The notes beneath the pieces were generated by a model, which saw nothing but the letters and a program-made list of their open reading frames with translations, was not told where the DNA came from and did not search any database. Source: Acetatifactor sp. (lineage in GTDB: Bacteria; Bacillota; Clostridia; Lachnospirales; Lachnospiraceae). Taken from it: a DNA stretch of 64,000 nucleotides. Made by a program: the position numbers and the translations under genes. The stretch covers positions 1 through 64,000 of the forward strand of contig JAEEVF010000004.1 of assembly GCA_016290775.1 (NCBI GenBank), written 5' to 3'. This document shows, in pieces, positions 21,742 through 30,192 of this stretch; the stretch's first letter is position 1; every line of letters begins with the position of its first letter.

Positions 21742-23010
21742 CTACCTTAAATTCCCAAGCAAAAGACTTCCGTCCTCGCTCGCTTGAGAAAAATAAAAGC
21801 ATTGTCCGTCCCGCTTTCGAAGAAGGCGCGCATACAGGGAAAGCGTTCCGTCCGCACTTCCGTGGTCTTTAGGGTCAAATGCAAAGCTTCCGAAAAGCTT
21901 TCTGCACTCTCCGCTTTGCAGCCCCTTAAGGCTCCCCTCCGGCATTCCAAGAACCGTTCTTTCCTGTCCTTTACGCCCAAGGCTGATCTCCACGCCAACA
22001 TCCTCATATAGGGCACCAAATCCGTCATTTTGCACTTCCAGGGAGACCTTCAGGCCTTTTTGTAAAGACACGCTCACGCACTTTGCCAGCAGGCGGTATC
22101 CAAGGTGTGCGCTCACGTACTCCCAAAGAGTTCCGTCCCGATATGGGGTCTCCTTCCAGGCTGAGAGCACGCTCTCGTCATGTATGGCGTTGAGATAAGA
22201 TACCTGTAAGGACCGCAGTACTTCCACGGTCTGCTCTGCCGAAAGCTCTGCCTGTCCTGCCACGACCTCACCGCCGTAAGGAACCTCCGCAAGGAACGGT
22301 TTCATGAATTTCAGCTCTTCCTCCGGGCTCCAAGGTTCCTGCCAGGCGCCCCTACCCGCGGAAGGCAAAGCAAACGTGCCAAGGTGCGTCTTTGACCCAA
22401 GCATGCCGTCGTTAAAAAAGCCGACGTGCAGACGCTGTGCCCCTTCCGCATAGGCCATTCTGGCTTGTGCGGGCTTTCGGACCGCCAGGGGAATTCTCCC
22501 CTTTGTCGCTTCCAAAAAGGTCTCGGTCAATTCCCTGACTTTTTCCGGAAGCAGGAATTTTGAACCATGCATCTCGCCCCAATTTCCTACAAGGAGTCCT
22601 TGATACACAAAGACGTGCTCCGCATGGGAAAGCAATATGGGTGCCAGCTGCATGACATGTTTTTTTACTTGTGAAAAAAGGGAAGGTTCCCTTACCATCC
22701 CTTTTCCTTCCGTGTCATAGCAGATCCGAAGGATCAGGTCAAAGCCAAGCTTTTCAAAGCGCGCAAGGCATTCATCCATCCTTTTGAGCGCGCCTTCGTC
22801 CAAGTCCATCTCCCGATATGCACCAATGTTCAGCAAAACAAGCGCAAGGCTTTCGCCCGCATAGCGTACGGGGTCTTCCCATGCGTCGTCTTCTAAACGA
22901 TATTCATAAATGCGGTACCACCCTCTGCAAGGACTCCCCTGAGGGCAGGGCGTTTTCGTTTCCGTCCATTGGGCGACCTGAAAATGGCGGCTCCTAATAA
23001 AAGATAACAT
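21742..23010 (-). CDS. DUF4874/DUF4832 protein, glycoside-hydrolase-like
   Basis: The 422-residue protein has a TIM-barrel-like DUF4874 part (LVLLNIGAYREMDLDEGALK, then LGFDLILRICYD, about residues 70-110; YQGLLVGNWGEMHGSKF, about 155-170) and a DUF4832 part (YLNAIHDESVLSAW, about 290). The GNWGEMHG segment looks like an active-site loop of a retaining hydrolase, but I cannot assign a reaction. The start at 23010 is supported by GGAG; it overlaps the upstream gene by 17 bases. No signal peptide is visible, which is odd for a polysaccharide hydrolase. It may act on lipid-linked intermediates in the cytoplasm, or be exported by another route. Confidence 0.72.
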   Translation of the reverse strand: MLSFIRSRHFQVAQWTETKTPCPQGSPCRGWYRIYEYRLEDDAWEDPVRYAGESLALVLLNIGAYREMDLDEGALKRMDECLARFEKLGFDLILRICYDTEGKGMVREPSLFSQVKKHVMQLAPILLSHAEHVFVYQGLLVGNWGEMHGSKFLLPEKVRELTETFLEATKGRIPLAVRKPAQARMAYAEGAQRLHVGFFNDGMLGSKTHLGTFALPSAGRGAWQEPWSPEEELKFMKPFLAEVPYGGEVVAGQAELSAEQTVEVLRSLQVSYLNAIHDESVLSAWKETPYRDGTLWEYVSAHLGYRLLAKCVSVSLQKGLKVSLEVQNDGFGALYEDVGVEISLGRKGQERTVLGMPEGSLKGLQSGECRKLFGSFAFDPKDHGSADGTLSLYARLLRKRDGQCFYFSQASEDGSLLLGNLR

Positions 23011-23779
23011 CTCTCTTTTCTCCGGCTTTCTTTTGCAGGATCTTGATGCGGAACACGACTGCAAAGATCGACAGCACCATACGGATCATGTAAATGAAAG
23101 GCTTGATCCCGGAATGCATGCTCTCTCCTGCCGTCCTTGCGTGCATCACGGCAGGCATTTCCTCTACGCGATAGCCTGCAAGGAGCATCAGGACGATCAT
23201 GTTGGCATCCGGATACCTGTCGTCAAACCGTCCGTATTTGGAATAGTAAAGCACGGCGCGGCTGGAAAGCCCCTGAAGTCCCGTCGTCGGGTCCGCGATA
23301 CGCCTTCCCGTAAAGAGCTTGATCAAAAAGCGAAAGACCACGTACGCGAACTGCTTTGCGGGCGACACTTCAAATTCGCTGCTGCCGTCCATAAAGCGGG
23401 ATCCCAGCACGATGTCAGGGAATTTTCCTTCGCGATTTGGTGTTTTCAGTCTGTCGTAGAGCTTCGGGATGTTGCAAATGTCGTGCTGACCGTCTGCATC
23501 CATCTGGATCACGTACTTGTACTTTCTTCGGATCGCATATTTGTACCCTAGCTGGATCGTGCTGCCGTACCCCAGGTTAAAGATGTTGGAGATCAGCGTA
23601 AAGCCGGCATTTTTCACGATCCGGTTGGTGGCGTCCGAAGATGCGTCATTGATCACAAGCACGTCCGCGATCTCCATGATCTCTGGCGTCTTAAGATCCT
23701 TCAACACGTCCAATATGTTCTGCTCTTCATTATACGCAGGGATAATGATCAGCAAATCCTTTGGCTTTGTTTGTTCCAT
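22994..23779 (-). CDS. Dolichol-phosphate-mannose-synthase-like glycosyltransferase (GT2)
   Basis: The 261-residue GT-A enzyme has LLIIIPAYNEEQNI at the start, VINDASSDAT, and the DxD motif VIQMDADGQHD (about residues 93-103), followed by VLGSRFMDGSSE and the typical FRFLIKLFTGRRIADPTTGLQG segment. Enzymes of this type charge a polyprenyl phosphate with a sugar at the inner membrane face. A C-terminal hydrophobic stretch (PFIYMIRMVLSIFAVVFRI) may anchor it. A small DUF2304 membrane protein, encoded two genes upstream, is a common partner. It overlaps the following gene by 17 bases. Confidence 0.88.
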   Translation of the reverse strand: MEQTKPKDLLIIIPAYNEEQNILDVLKDLKTPEIMEIADVLVINDASSDATNRIVKNAGFTLISNIFNLGYGSTIQLGYKYAIRRKYKYVIQMDADGQHDICNIPKLYDRLKTPNREGKFPDIVLGSRFMDGSSEFEVSPAKQFAYVVFRFLIKLFTGRRIADPTTGLQGLSSRAVLYYSKYGRFDDRYPDANMIVLMLLAGYRVEEMPAVMHARTAGESMHSGIKPFIYMIRMVLSIFAVVFRIKILQKKAGEKRDVIFY

Positions 23780-23793
23780 GTTTCAATCCTCGA

Positions 23794-24996
23794 TCACAAT
23801 AAATTCATTAATTCTTTGATGTCTTCTTCATTCGAAGCAAGGCGCTTTGCAGCGTTTTCGCCGAGCATTTTCGCCTTTTGCGGGTCATTTATGAGCCCAG
23901 TGATCGCAGCCGCGATCGCTTCAGGAGAAAGCTCCGTCAAAAGACCGTCAACGCCCTCTTCCACCTGCTGACGGTTGCTGTCAATGTCTGACACGATAAT
24001 GGGGCAACCCAAGGTCTGTGCCTCCTGAATGGCAATGCTCTTGCCCTCAAAGGCCGTGGCATGCACGTAAAGCGTGGTCTGCTTAAAATACGGATAGGGA
24101 TTCTCCACCGCCCCAAGCAGGAAAAACGAATCCTCAAGCGAAAGCTCGCGGATGCGCTGCTCCAAGGCTTTTCTCTCATCGCCCTCTCCAAGCACGTACC
24201 ATCTTGCCCTGCACCCATGGTCTTTCAACAGCTTCATGGCCTCCACCGAAACGGAAAGGGCCTTTTGCTTTGTAAGCCTTGCCACCGTCAAAATACGGAC
24301 GCCGTCAAAGGCATCCGAAAAGCCTCCGGGAAGGAGTGCCTTTTCCCGAACGGAAGCCTGATTTACGATATTGTGGAAGACAAACGCCTTCCCGGAAAGC
24401 TCGGGATAGGATTCCAAAAAGCTTTCCTTTGTGTGCTCTGAAACGGCAAATACCTTGTCGTATTTCAGATATGCGTCAAGGTCCAGCTTTCTGTCATAGC
24501 CGGACATGGGATAATCAATGTGAATGAAAACTGCCTTTTTTTTGGCCTTTACGTGGTCTGCGACATAATATGCCGAACCGCCTTCGATGTAGGACACGGC
24601 GAGGTCATATTCTTTTGAAAACCTCGGCGCGCCGTCTGCCACCACGCGCCACAAAAGCTTATCCTTTTGCAGGCGGCCTGCCTTCAGCATGCGAAACAGG
24701 TTACTGCAAAGGTACGGAAAGCGGCGAAACACCGTAGCGCGGCGAAGCATGGACTTAAGGACAGTTGCGACGAGGTGAAGCCTTCCCTTGGCGCTCAGCA
24801 CCGTCTCCTTCGAAAAGTGACGGTTTAGGAGCCGCACGCCGTCGGGCACGCGGGATATCAGTTCGCCCTGCTCCAAGAGGACGAAAAGATCCACCTGAAG
24901 GTCAGGATCCGAAAAGCGGGGCAAAAGCTCCAAAAGGGCTGTTTCGGCCCCCGCGCGGCTTAGCGTATTGATCACAAACAAGATGTTTTTACGCAT
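23794..24996 (-). CDS. Glycosyltransferase family 4
   Basis: The 400-residue GT-B enzyme starts NILFVINTLSRAGAETALLE and shows VARLTKQKALSVSVEAM, VLGEGDERKALEQ and the EX7E motif EGKSIAIQE (about residues 320-328). It is of the kind found in capsule and teichuronic clusters. The ATG at 24996 is preferred over one at 25005 because AAGGAG then stands 10 bases upstream; it overlaps the DUF2304 stop by 8 bases. Sugar specificity is unknown. Confidence 0.86.
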   Translation of the reverse strand: MRKNILFVINTLSRAGAETALLELLPRFSDPDLQVDLFVLLEQGELISRVPDGVRLLNRHFSKETVLSAKGRLHLVATVLKSMLRRATVFRRFPYLCSNLFRMLKAGRLQKDKLLWRVVADGAPRFSKEYDLAVSYIEGGSAYYVADHVKAKKKAVFIHIDYPMSGYDRKLDLDAYLKYDKVFAVSEHTKESFLESYPELSGKAFVFHNIVNQASVREKALLPGGFSDAFDGVRILTVARLTKQKALSVSVEAMKLLKDHGCRARWYVLGEGDERKALEQRIRELSLEDSFFLLGAVENPYPYFKQTTLYVHATAFEGKSIAIQEAQTLGCPIIVSDIDSNRQQVEEGVDGLLTELSPEAIAAAITGLINDPQKAKMLGENAAKRLASNEEDIKELMNLL

Positions 24997-25381
24997 CCTT
25001 CTCATGCTCCTTCAGCTTGTTGATCTGCTGCAACATGCTGTCGTTTTCCTGGTTGAGCAGAGCGACCTGCATGGCCAGCTCACGCACCTTCATCATAAGT
25101 TCTGACACCATGCTGCTCACGATAAAGATCATGACCAGAAGCAGTGCACAGGCGATACAAGTCACGGACACGATAACGCCGGATTTATAGCCCGTGATGA
25201 TCAGAACGAAACCCAGGATAAACACGATGAGCGACATCACAAACCAGATCATCATGAGACCGTCACTCATCTTCTTTCTGGCATAACGGAAAAATGCGGC
25301 GATGAAGATCAGCACGGAGATCCCGACGATCGCAAGTCCAACAAAATTCCAGGAATCTATCAGTTCAAGCCATTTTGTCAT
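24989..25381 (-). CDS. DUF2304-type small membrane protein
   Basis: The 130-residue protein has three hydrophobic helices (about residues 13-32, 43-62 and 68-92) and a C-terminal coiled coil (VRELAMQVALLNQENDSM). DUF2304 proteins accompany polyprenyl-phosphate glycosyltransferases and may help place them at the membrane or move the charged lipid. Its ATG overlaps the PelG stop (ATGA), which couples the Pel core to the downstream glycosyltransferase genes. Confidence 0.75.
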   Translation of the reverse strand: MTKWLELIDSWNFVGLAIVGISVLIFIAAFFRYARKKMSDGLMMIWFVMSLIVFILGFVLIITGYKSGVIVSVTCIACALLLVMIFIVSSMVSELMMKVRELAMQVALLNQENDSMLQQINKLKEHEKDA

Positions 25382-26841
25382 TGTTCGTCACCTCTCTTAC
25401 CGGTAGATCGGTCAAACGTGATCGGGCTGGGCTTTGCCGACAATCTCGTGGGGAAAAGCACGCCACGGCAGAAAATATGCTCGTCCAAATGCCTTTCCAC
25501 CCAGCGAAGCCGCAGGTACGCGATGACAAAGCCCGTCAGGGCTCCGACGATCACGCCAAGGCCGTACCAAATGGGCGGAAGCGTTCTGGCAAAAAGGCTC
25601 AACAAAAACGTCACCAAACAGAACGTGACCGCAGTCAGCGTTGCACCATTCAAGTCATTATAATAATACAACAAAATGATCTCAGAGTACATGACAAAAA
25701 GGATAAAATATCCTGCCGCCAGCGAAGGATAGATCTGCAGCACCAGCCCGGCGTAACCAAATCTTGGCAGGAAGATCAGCATCAAAAGGAAGATCACGAC
25801 GGAAATGATGAACTGAAGTCGCACCAGGGTCATCAGCTCTGAGGAAAGCTGGCGGAACATGCGGTTTTTCGTGTTCTGCACGTCCATCCAGCGTCCGCCG
25901 GTCACGGCCTCGGAATAAGCCTTATATCTCTCGTGGAAATACATCTCGATCCTGGCGATGAAGATCACCGTCGCAGAGATGTTGGTAAACATTGCGATAC
26001 AGGTTGCGACGTCATAGGTCGGCGCCATGACAAAGCTCTTTGCAACGACCATGCGAAGCTCCGTGGTCCAGAACACAAAGTTGTGCACGTAAAGGCCCAG
26101 CGTGTAGCCAAGGTTGATCGCGATCAGCTTCCAGTAACGCTTAAAGTAGGACAACACCTTTTTGTAGCTGTTGTTGTTTCTTCTAAAGTACCTGCGGATC
26201 GTCGCCATCTCCATGATCGCCGTCACGGCAAAACCAATGGCAAGCGAAAGCAGCATGCCGTAGGAGGTCTCCATGTGATAGCCCCTTACGAACAGGAAGG
26301 ACAAAAGGAAGGCCACCAGCATTCCAAGAAAGAAGAAAATCGAGATCTTGGAATAGTCCTTACAAATGGACAGGTAGAGCATGGAATAAAACACCAACAC
26401 CAAGGCGATGTAGCCACAATAACCCGTGAAGACGAAATACAGTGCCACCTTGCCGACAACATATTCCCAGATGCAGAACGGAATGCCAAGAACGCAGGCC
26501 GTAAGCACGGTGATGACAAGCCCCACGTAATAACAGGGCAAAATGTCGTCATAGGTTTCGTCGTAGATCACGTCGGAAAGATACCTTGAGATCACGGCAT
26601 TATATGGCGCCGAAGAAAGCAGCGAAAAGATAAAGGTGTAAAGGATCGTCGCCGCAAACAGATTCCCTCCGCGATATCCCACCAGGTCAAACCGGAGGAA
26701 GTAGCTCATCAGCAAGATGTTGCCGATGATCACGAACATGGGTGCCACCGTTACCATGGTACTGTAGCCAAAACCGATCAGGTTCGTGGTGATGGTTTCT
26801 TTCCCGAATATTTTATTGAGCTTAATGCCAATTCCAGCCAT
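25378..26841 (-). CDS. pelG: PelG, polysaccharide transporter
   Basis: PelG is the polytopic MOP-superfamily membrane protein that exports the Pel polymer together with PelD and PelE. The 487 residues have about 12 hydrophobic segments, and the family opening is clear (MAGIGIKLNKIFGKETITTN). The AYSEAVTGGRW loop (about residue 309) is also typical. AAAGGG precedes the ATG. The gene follows pelF by 32 bases, the same pelF-pelG order as in Bacillus and Pseudomonas, and overlaps the DUF2304 gene by ATGA. Confidence 0.92.
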   Translation of the reverse strand: MAGIGIKLNKIFGKETITTNLIGFGYSTMVTVAPMFVIIGNILLMSYFLRFDLVGYRGGNLFAATILYTFIFSLLSSAPYNAVISRYLSDVIYDETYDDILPCYYVGLVITVLTACVLGIPFCIWEYVVGKVALYFVFTGYCGYIALVLVFYSMLYLSICKDYSKISIFFFLGMLVAFLLSFLFVRGYHMETSYGMLLSLAIGFAVTAIMEMATIRRYFRRNNNSYKKVLSYFKRYWKLIAINLGYTLGLYVHNFVFWTTELRMVVAKSFVMAPTYDVATCIAMFTNISATVIFIARIEMYFHERYKAYSEAVTGGRWMDVQNTKNRMFRQLSSELMTLVRLQFIISVVIFLLMLIFLPRFGYAGLVLQIYPSLAAGYFILFVMYSEIILLYYYNDLNGATLTAVTFCLVTFLLSLFARTLPPIWYGLGVIVGALTGFVIAYLRLRWVERHLDEHIFCRGVLFPTRLSAKPSPITFDRSTGKRGDEQ

Positions 26842-26873
26842 GTTGCTTTTTCCCTTTCGGCCGCAATGAGCGG

Positions 26874-28298
26874 TTAATCCTCTTTGTCTCTGAAGAACTG
26901 ATAAATGTTATGATAAGTGCCTTGCATGTCCGTCAGCTTGTAACGGTTCATCATTCTCTGATAGCCGTTCTCACCGAATTCCAGGCGCTTCTTTTCATTG
27001 GTTGCGAGCTCTACGAGCGCTGCCGTGATCTCTTCCACGTTCATGACGTGAGTCAAGATCCCGGACTCTCCGATCCCGTCGTCTTCGCCATAGATCAAGC
27101 CGCGGCAGTTACCAACGTCCGTTGCGATCACAGGCTTGTGCGACGCATAGGATTCCAGGATCGTCAGAGGCTGGCCCTCACTGATGCTGGTCAGGATGGT
27201 CATGTCCATCTGCCACAGATATTCCGTCACGTTTACCCTGCCGGTAAAGACAATGTCCTGAACACCCATTGCTTCCACAAGTTCAAAACATTCGGCGGCA
27301 TATTTCTCATCCTCATCCGTCGGACCCATGATCCAGAGCTTTAAGTTCTCCACCTTTTCCTTCGCAAAGGCAAAGGCGCGGATCAAGGTTTTCACGTCCT
27401 TGATGGGTGTCACGCGAAGAACCGCTCCCACGTGGATCATGCCCTCTTCGGCGATCCTCTCACCCTTCTGCCCTTCAAAACGCTTTTCATCAACGCCGTT
27501 AGGCGTGACCATGGTGATCTCCTCGGGACAGCCAAGCTCGATCTGCAGCTTTCTTGCGTGCTCATAAAGCGAAGTCACAAGGTCTGCCTTACCATAGGCG
27601 AGCTTACTCATCTTCTTAAACTGATCGATCCAAACATTCTTGTAGATGCCTGCCACCCACTTTGCACGGATCAGCTCCTCTTCGCGCTCACGGGTGTATA
27701 TGCCGTGCTCGGAAACAAGAAGGCCGCATCCATAGCGCTCCTTTGCCATGGCGCCGAGGACGCCTGCATATCCCGTCGCAACGCAGTGATAAAGGTCTGC
27801 GTAAGGGATCTCGGAGGTCAATGCAAGGAACAGTGGCAGGTATATGGAACGCATGGTCCAAAGGAAGTCGGAGAAAACCGCTTCCGGATAATTGAGCTGA
27901 TAGCATTCCCGAACGGCACGGAGGAACTCCGGTCCCATCAGGAATTCATTCAGTGAAAAATGCTCCGATTGGAAGAGGTGGAACAAAACCTCCCATCTTA
28001 CGTTCTGGTTGATGAGAAGGCTAAGCAATGCCTCATATTCGTCGTTTGTCAGGCTTTTACGCCTCTTTCGGTCCGTCTTTTTGCTGCGCCAGTCATAGTC
28101 CTCAAGATAGACCTCATGCACCTGGATCAGGTTCTCCGGGAGCTCATAGGCAAACTTCCCGCGATAGGAACGGTTCGCGAGGATCGCGAGCACAATGAAT
28201 TCATGCTCCGGGAATGCTTTTATGATACTATGGATCCAACTGGATACGCCGCCGACCACGTAAGGGTAACAGCCTTCCGCCACCATACAGATTCTCAT
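26874..28298 (-). CDS. pelF: PelF, polysaccharide polymerase (GT4)
   Basis: PelF is the cytosolic glycosyltransferase that polymerises Pel, an amino-sugar polymer made from UDP-activated GalNAc/GlcNAc. The 474 residues open MRICMVAEGCYPYVVGGVSS as in the family. The sequence continues through SEHGIYTREREEELI (about residue 196), TPNGVDEKRF (about 265) and the EX7E site SEGQPLTILES (about 390-400). Length and motifs agree with a complete enzyme. GGAG precedes the ATG. It lies 24 bases after the DUF2194 gene and 32 before pelG. Confidence 0.93.
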   Translation of the reverse strand: MRICMVAEGCYPYVVGGVSSWIHSIIKAFPEHEFIVLAILANRSYRGKFAYELPENLIQVHEVYLEDYDWRSKKTDRKRRKSLTNDEYEALLSLLINQNVRWEVLFHLFQSEHFSLNEFLMGPEFLRAVRECYQLNYPEAVFSDFLWTMRSIYLPLFLALTSEIPYADLYHCVATGYAGVLGAMAKERYGCGLLVSEHGIYTREREEELIRAKWVAGIYKNVWIDQFKKMSKLAYGKADLVTSLYEHARKLQIELGCPEEITMVTPNGVDEKRFEGQKGERIAEEGMIHVGAVLRVTPIKDVKTLIRAFAFAKEKVENLKLWIMGPTDEDEKYAAECFELVEAMGVQDIVFTGRVNVTEYLWQMDMTILTSISEGQPLTILESYASHKPVIATDVGNCRGLIYGEDDGIGESGILTHVMNVEEITAALVELATNEKKRLEFGENGYQRMMNRYKLTDMQGTYHNIYQFFRDKED

Positions 28299-28322
28299 TT
28301 TCTCTCCATCCTTTGGCCGCCC

Positions 28323-30170
28323 TTATCGATAAAAGAGCGTCCTTTCCTTCACTTTGATCACGACGTCAGGGCTTGATACGTCGAGAAGATAAAATCCATT
28401 CTTAAGATTTGTGATCTGCGCTCCCGTGACCTCCTTGATCTCATCCCGATTCAGCTTCAGGATGAAGAAGGCCTGCTCGTCAAAACCATCTATGTGGAGC
28501 GTGATCTCATTTCCCTTTCTGCCGTCCATGTAATCCAGAGCGAAGAACCTGCGGATGCGCACGTCGCTTTCCGAAAGCGTGGTCTTCGCAAAGCCCGAAA
28601 ACTGCTTCCAGTAAGTGATCACGTTACCGGAGGTCGTGCGGGAAAATCCCGAGTAATCTCCCGACTTTGGATGAGACACCAAGGACATGTCCATCACGAT
28701 GTTGGAATATCCCAGCGCGGTCTCATAGGATTTCTGGCAGATGTCGTCCATAAACGTGTAAGTCATGGCATCGCTGGTCGCCACCTGGCAGGTCAGGTTC
28801 CCGTCAAGGTAAGAAACCGGCTCGCCTTCCGTCTTGTCCACCACGACGGTCTTTACGTCGGGAAGCAGGCGGGCAACCTCTTCATATTGATCCGCTTGCT
28901 CCAGATATGCGGACTGCAGTACGTAATCCGAAGCTTCGCTTTGCCAGTAAACCTTATCCTTCGCGAGCTTTTCTGATAAAGAAATGCTTGAGGTCTGTTT
29001 GGTGCTCACGCCGGCTTCGCCATATCCTTCATTCAGGAGTCGCAGATAATAGATCAGCATGTTCTGCGTCGGCTCTATGTCATCCGTATAGTCCATTTGC
29101 GGAGAAACAAGAAGGGAAATCTTGTCCTTTGAGCGCTCCGTCATCGCGATGGTCGAGGACCACACCACGTCACGGAAGAACGGGACCTGACGCCTGTCAT
29201 AAAGGTTCTCAAGGATTTCCGAATTCTCGTCGGAAAAGCCGCCGTAGTTCGCGAGTACAAGGTTTTGTGCATTGATCACGGGGTAAATATCATAGGAATC
29301 CTTTTCGCCCATGCAGGCCGTAAGGAAACCGATCCCCGATTCCTTTGTCAGGTAATCACCGACAATGCAGAACACCTTTCCTTCCCCGTACGCATGTCTC
29401 CAGACGATGGAGGGAAGTGATTCATTCTTCCAAGTTCTGTCCTGCACCAGGCCCATCATGTAAATCTTAGTGCCCTCTCCCGTTACGTACCAAGGAAGCG
29501 TCAGATCCAAGTCCTGTCTGTTCTCCTTGCCGGGGCCGTCCATATATTCCTCTTCATTTCCCACAAAGAATTCCGGGAAAAGCCGGATCCCGTCGATGGC
29601 AATGTCTTCGGAATATACTTCCTTAATGCCCATCATTTCGCGAAGCGCATCATTTTTCTTGAGCTCTTTCGGCAGTGGCGTTCTTGCAAAGATCACGCAG
29701 GCGCCTCTTTCGGTGAGGGTAAGGAGCGACTGCGTCTCCTTCTCCCAGTTGACGGCTTCGCCGTCCACGATGATCACCTCAGGCACGTCCGCCGTGTCGA
29801 TCTCCGTAAGGCCCTGCAGGGTGTAATACGTGATCATGGGGCGTTTCATGTATCTGCACCAGGAGCCGACTACCTTTGCAATGTCCGAACCGTTGTCTCT
29901 GCCAAGGAAGATCACGCGCTTGTCAAAGTCGTCTTCCTCGTAATCCGCCTTCTCGATGCGCTGATAGCTCAAGGCTCTTGCTTCCTTTGCCAGCTTGTCG
30001 TTTAAGACGTCGTAGCGTTCCTTTAGCTCCCCTCTTTCCACGCCCTGCTCGGCTCTGGAATTGGTACCATATTCATTTAATTCCTGCTTGAGCACGCCCG
30101 AAAACATAAACATAAAGATCAGGATCAAAAGCAGTATGAGCATTGTAAAAAAGTTTCGTTTCGATACCAT
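28323..30170 (-). CDS. DUF2194 membrane-anchored protein in the PelA position
   Basis: The 615-residue protein has an N-terminal membrane anchor (about residues 6-25) and a large outside domain that matches DUF2194 in my reading. It includes GKVFCIVGDYLTKESG (about 255-270), LLVSPQMDYTDDIEP (about 350) and SNIVMDMSLVSHPKSGDYS (about 490). The early part (about 60-170) looks like a flavodoxin/Rossmann-like module. In the Gram-positive pelDEA-FG order this slot is held by a PelA deacetylase. The DYTDDIEP segment could be a deacetylase-type metal site, but the match is not sure. It is probably the surface-acting modification protein of the locus. It lies 22 bases after the upstream membrane-protein gene. 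Confidence 0.7.
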   Translation of the reverse strand: MVSKRNFFTMLILLLILIFMFMFSGVLKQELNEYGTNSRAEQGVERGELKERYDVLNDKLAKEARALSYQRIEKADYEEDDFDKRVIFLGRDNGSDIAKVVGSWCRYMKRPMITYYTLQGLTEIDTADVPEVIIVDGEAVNWEKETQSLLTLTERGACVIFARTPLPKELKKNDALREMMGIKEVYSEDIAIDGIRLFPEFFVGNEEEYMDGPGKENRQDLDLTLPWYVTGEGTKIYMMGLVQDRTWKNESLPSIVWRHAYGEGKVFCIVGDYLTKESGIGFLTACMGEKDSYDIYPVINAQNLVLANYGGFSDENSEILENLYDRRQVPFFRDVVWSSTIAMTERSKDKISLLVSPQMDYTDDIEPTQNMLIYYLRLLNEGYGEAGVSTKQTSSISLSEKLAKDKVYWQSEASDYVLQSAYLEQADQYEEVARLLPDVKTVVVDKTEGEPVSYLDGNLTCQVATSDAMTYTFMDDICQKSYETALGYSNIVMDMSLVSHPKSGDYSGFSRTTSGNVITYWKQFSGFAKTTLSESDVRIRRFFALDYMDGRKGNEITLHIDGFDEQAFFILKLNRDEIKEVTGAQITNLKNGFYLLDVSSPDVVIKVKERTLFYR

Positions 30171-30192
30171 TTCCCATTCCTTCTAATCGCAG

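Noticed and set aside
25933..26589. 218-codon plus-strand frame antisense to pelG
   Set aside because: Composition is His-, Asp- and Arg-rich as expected from the complement of membrane-protein codons; no start signal.
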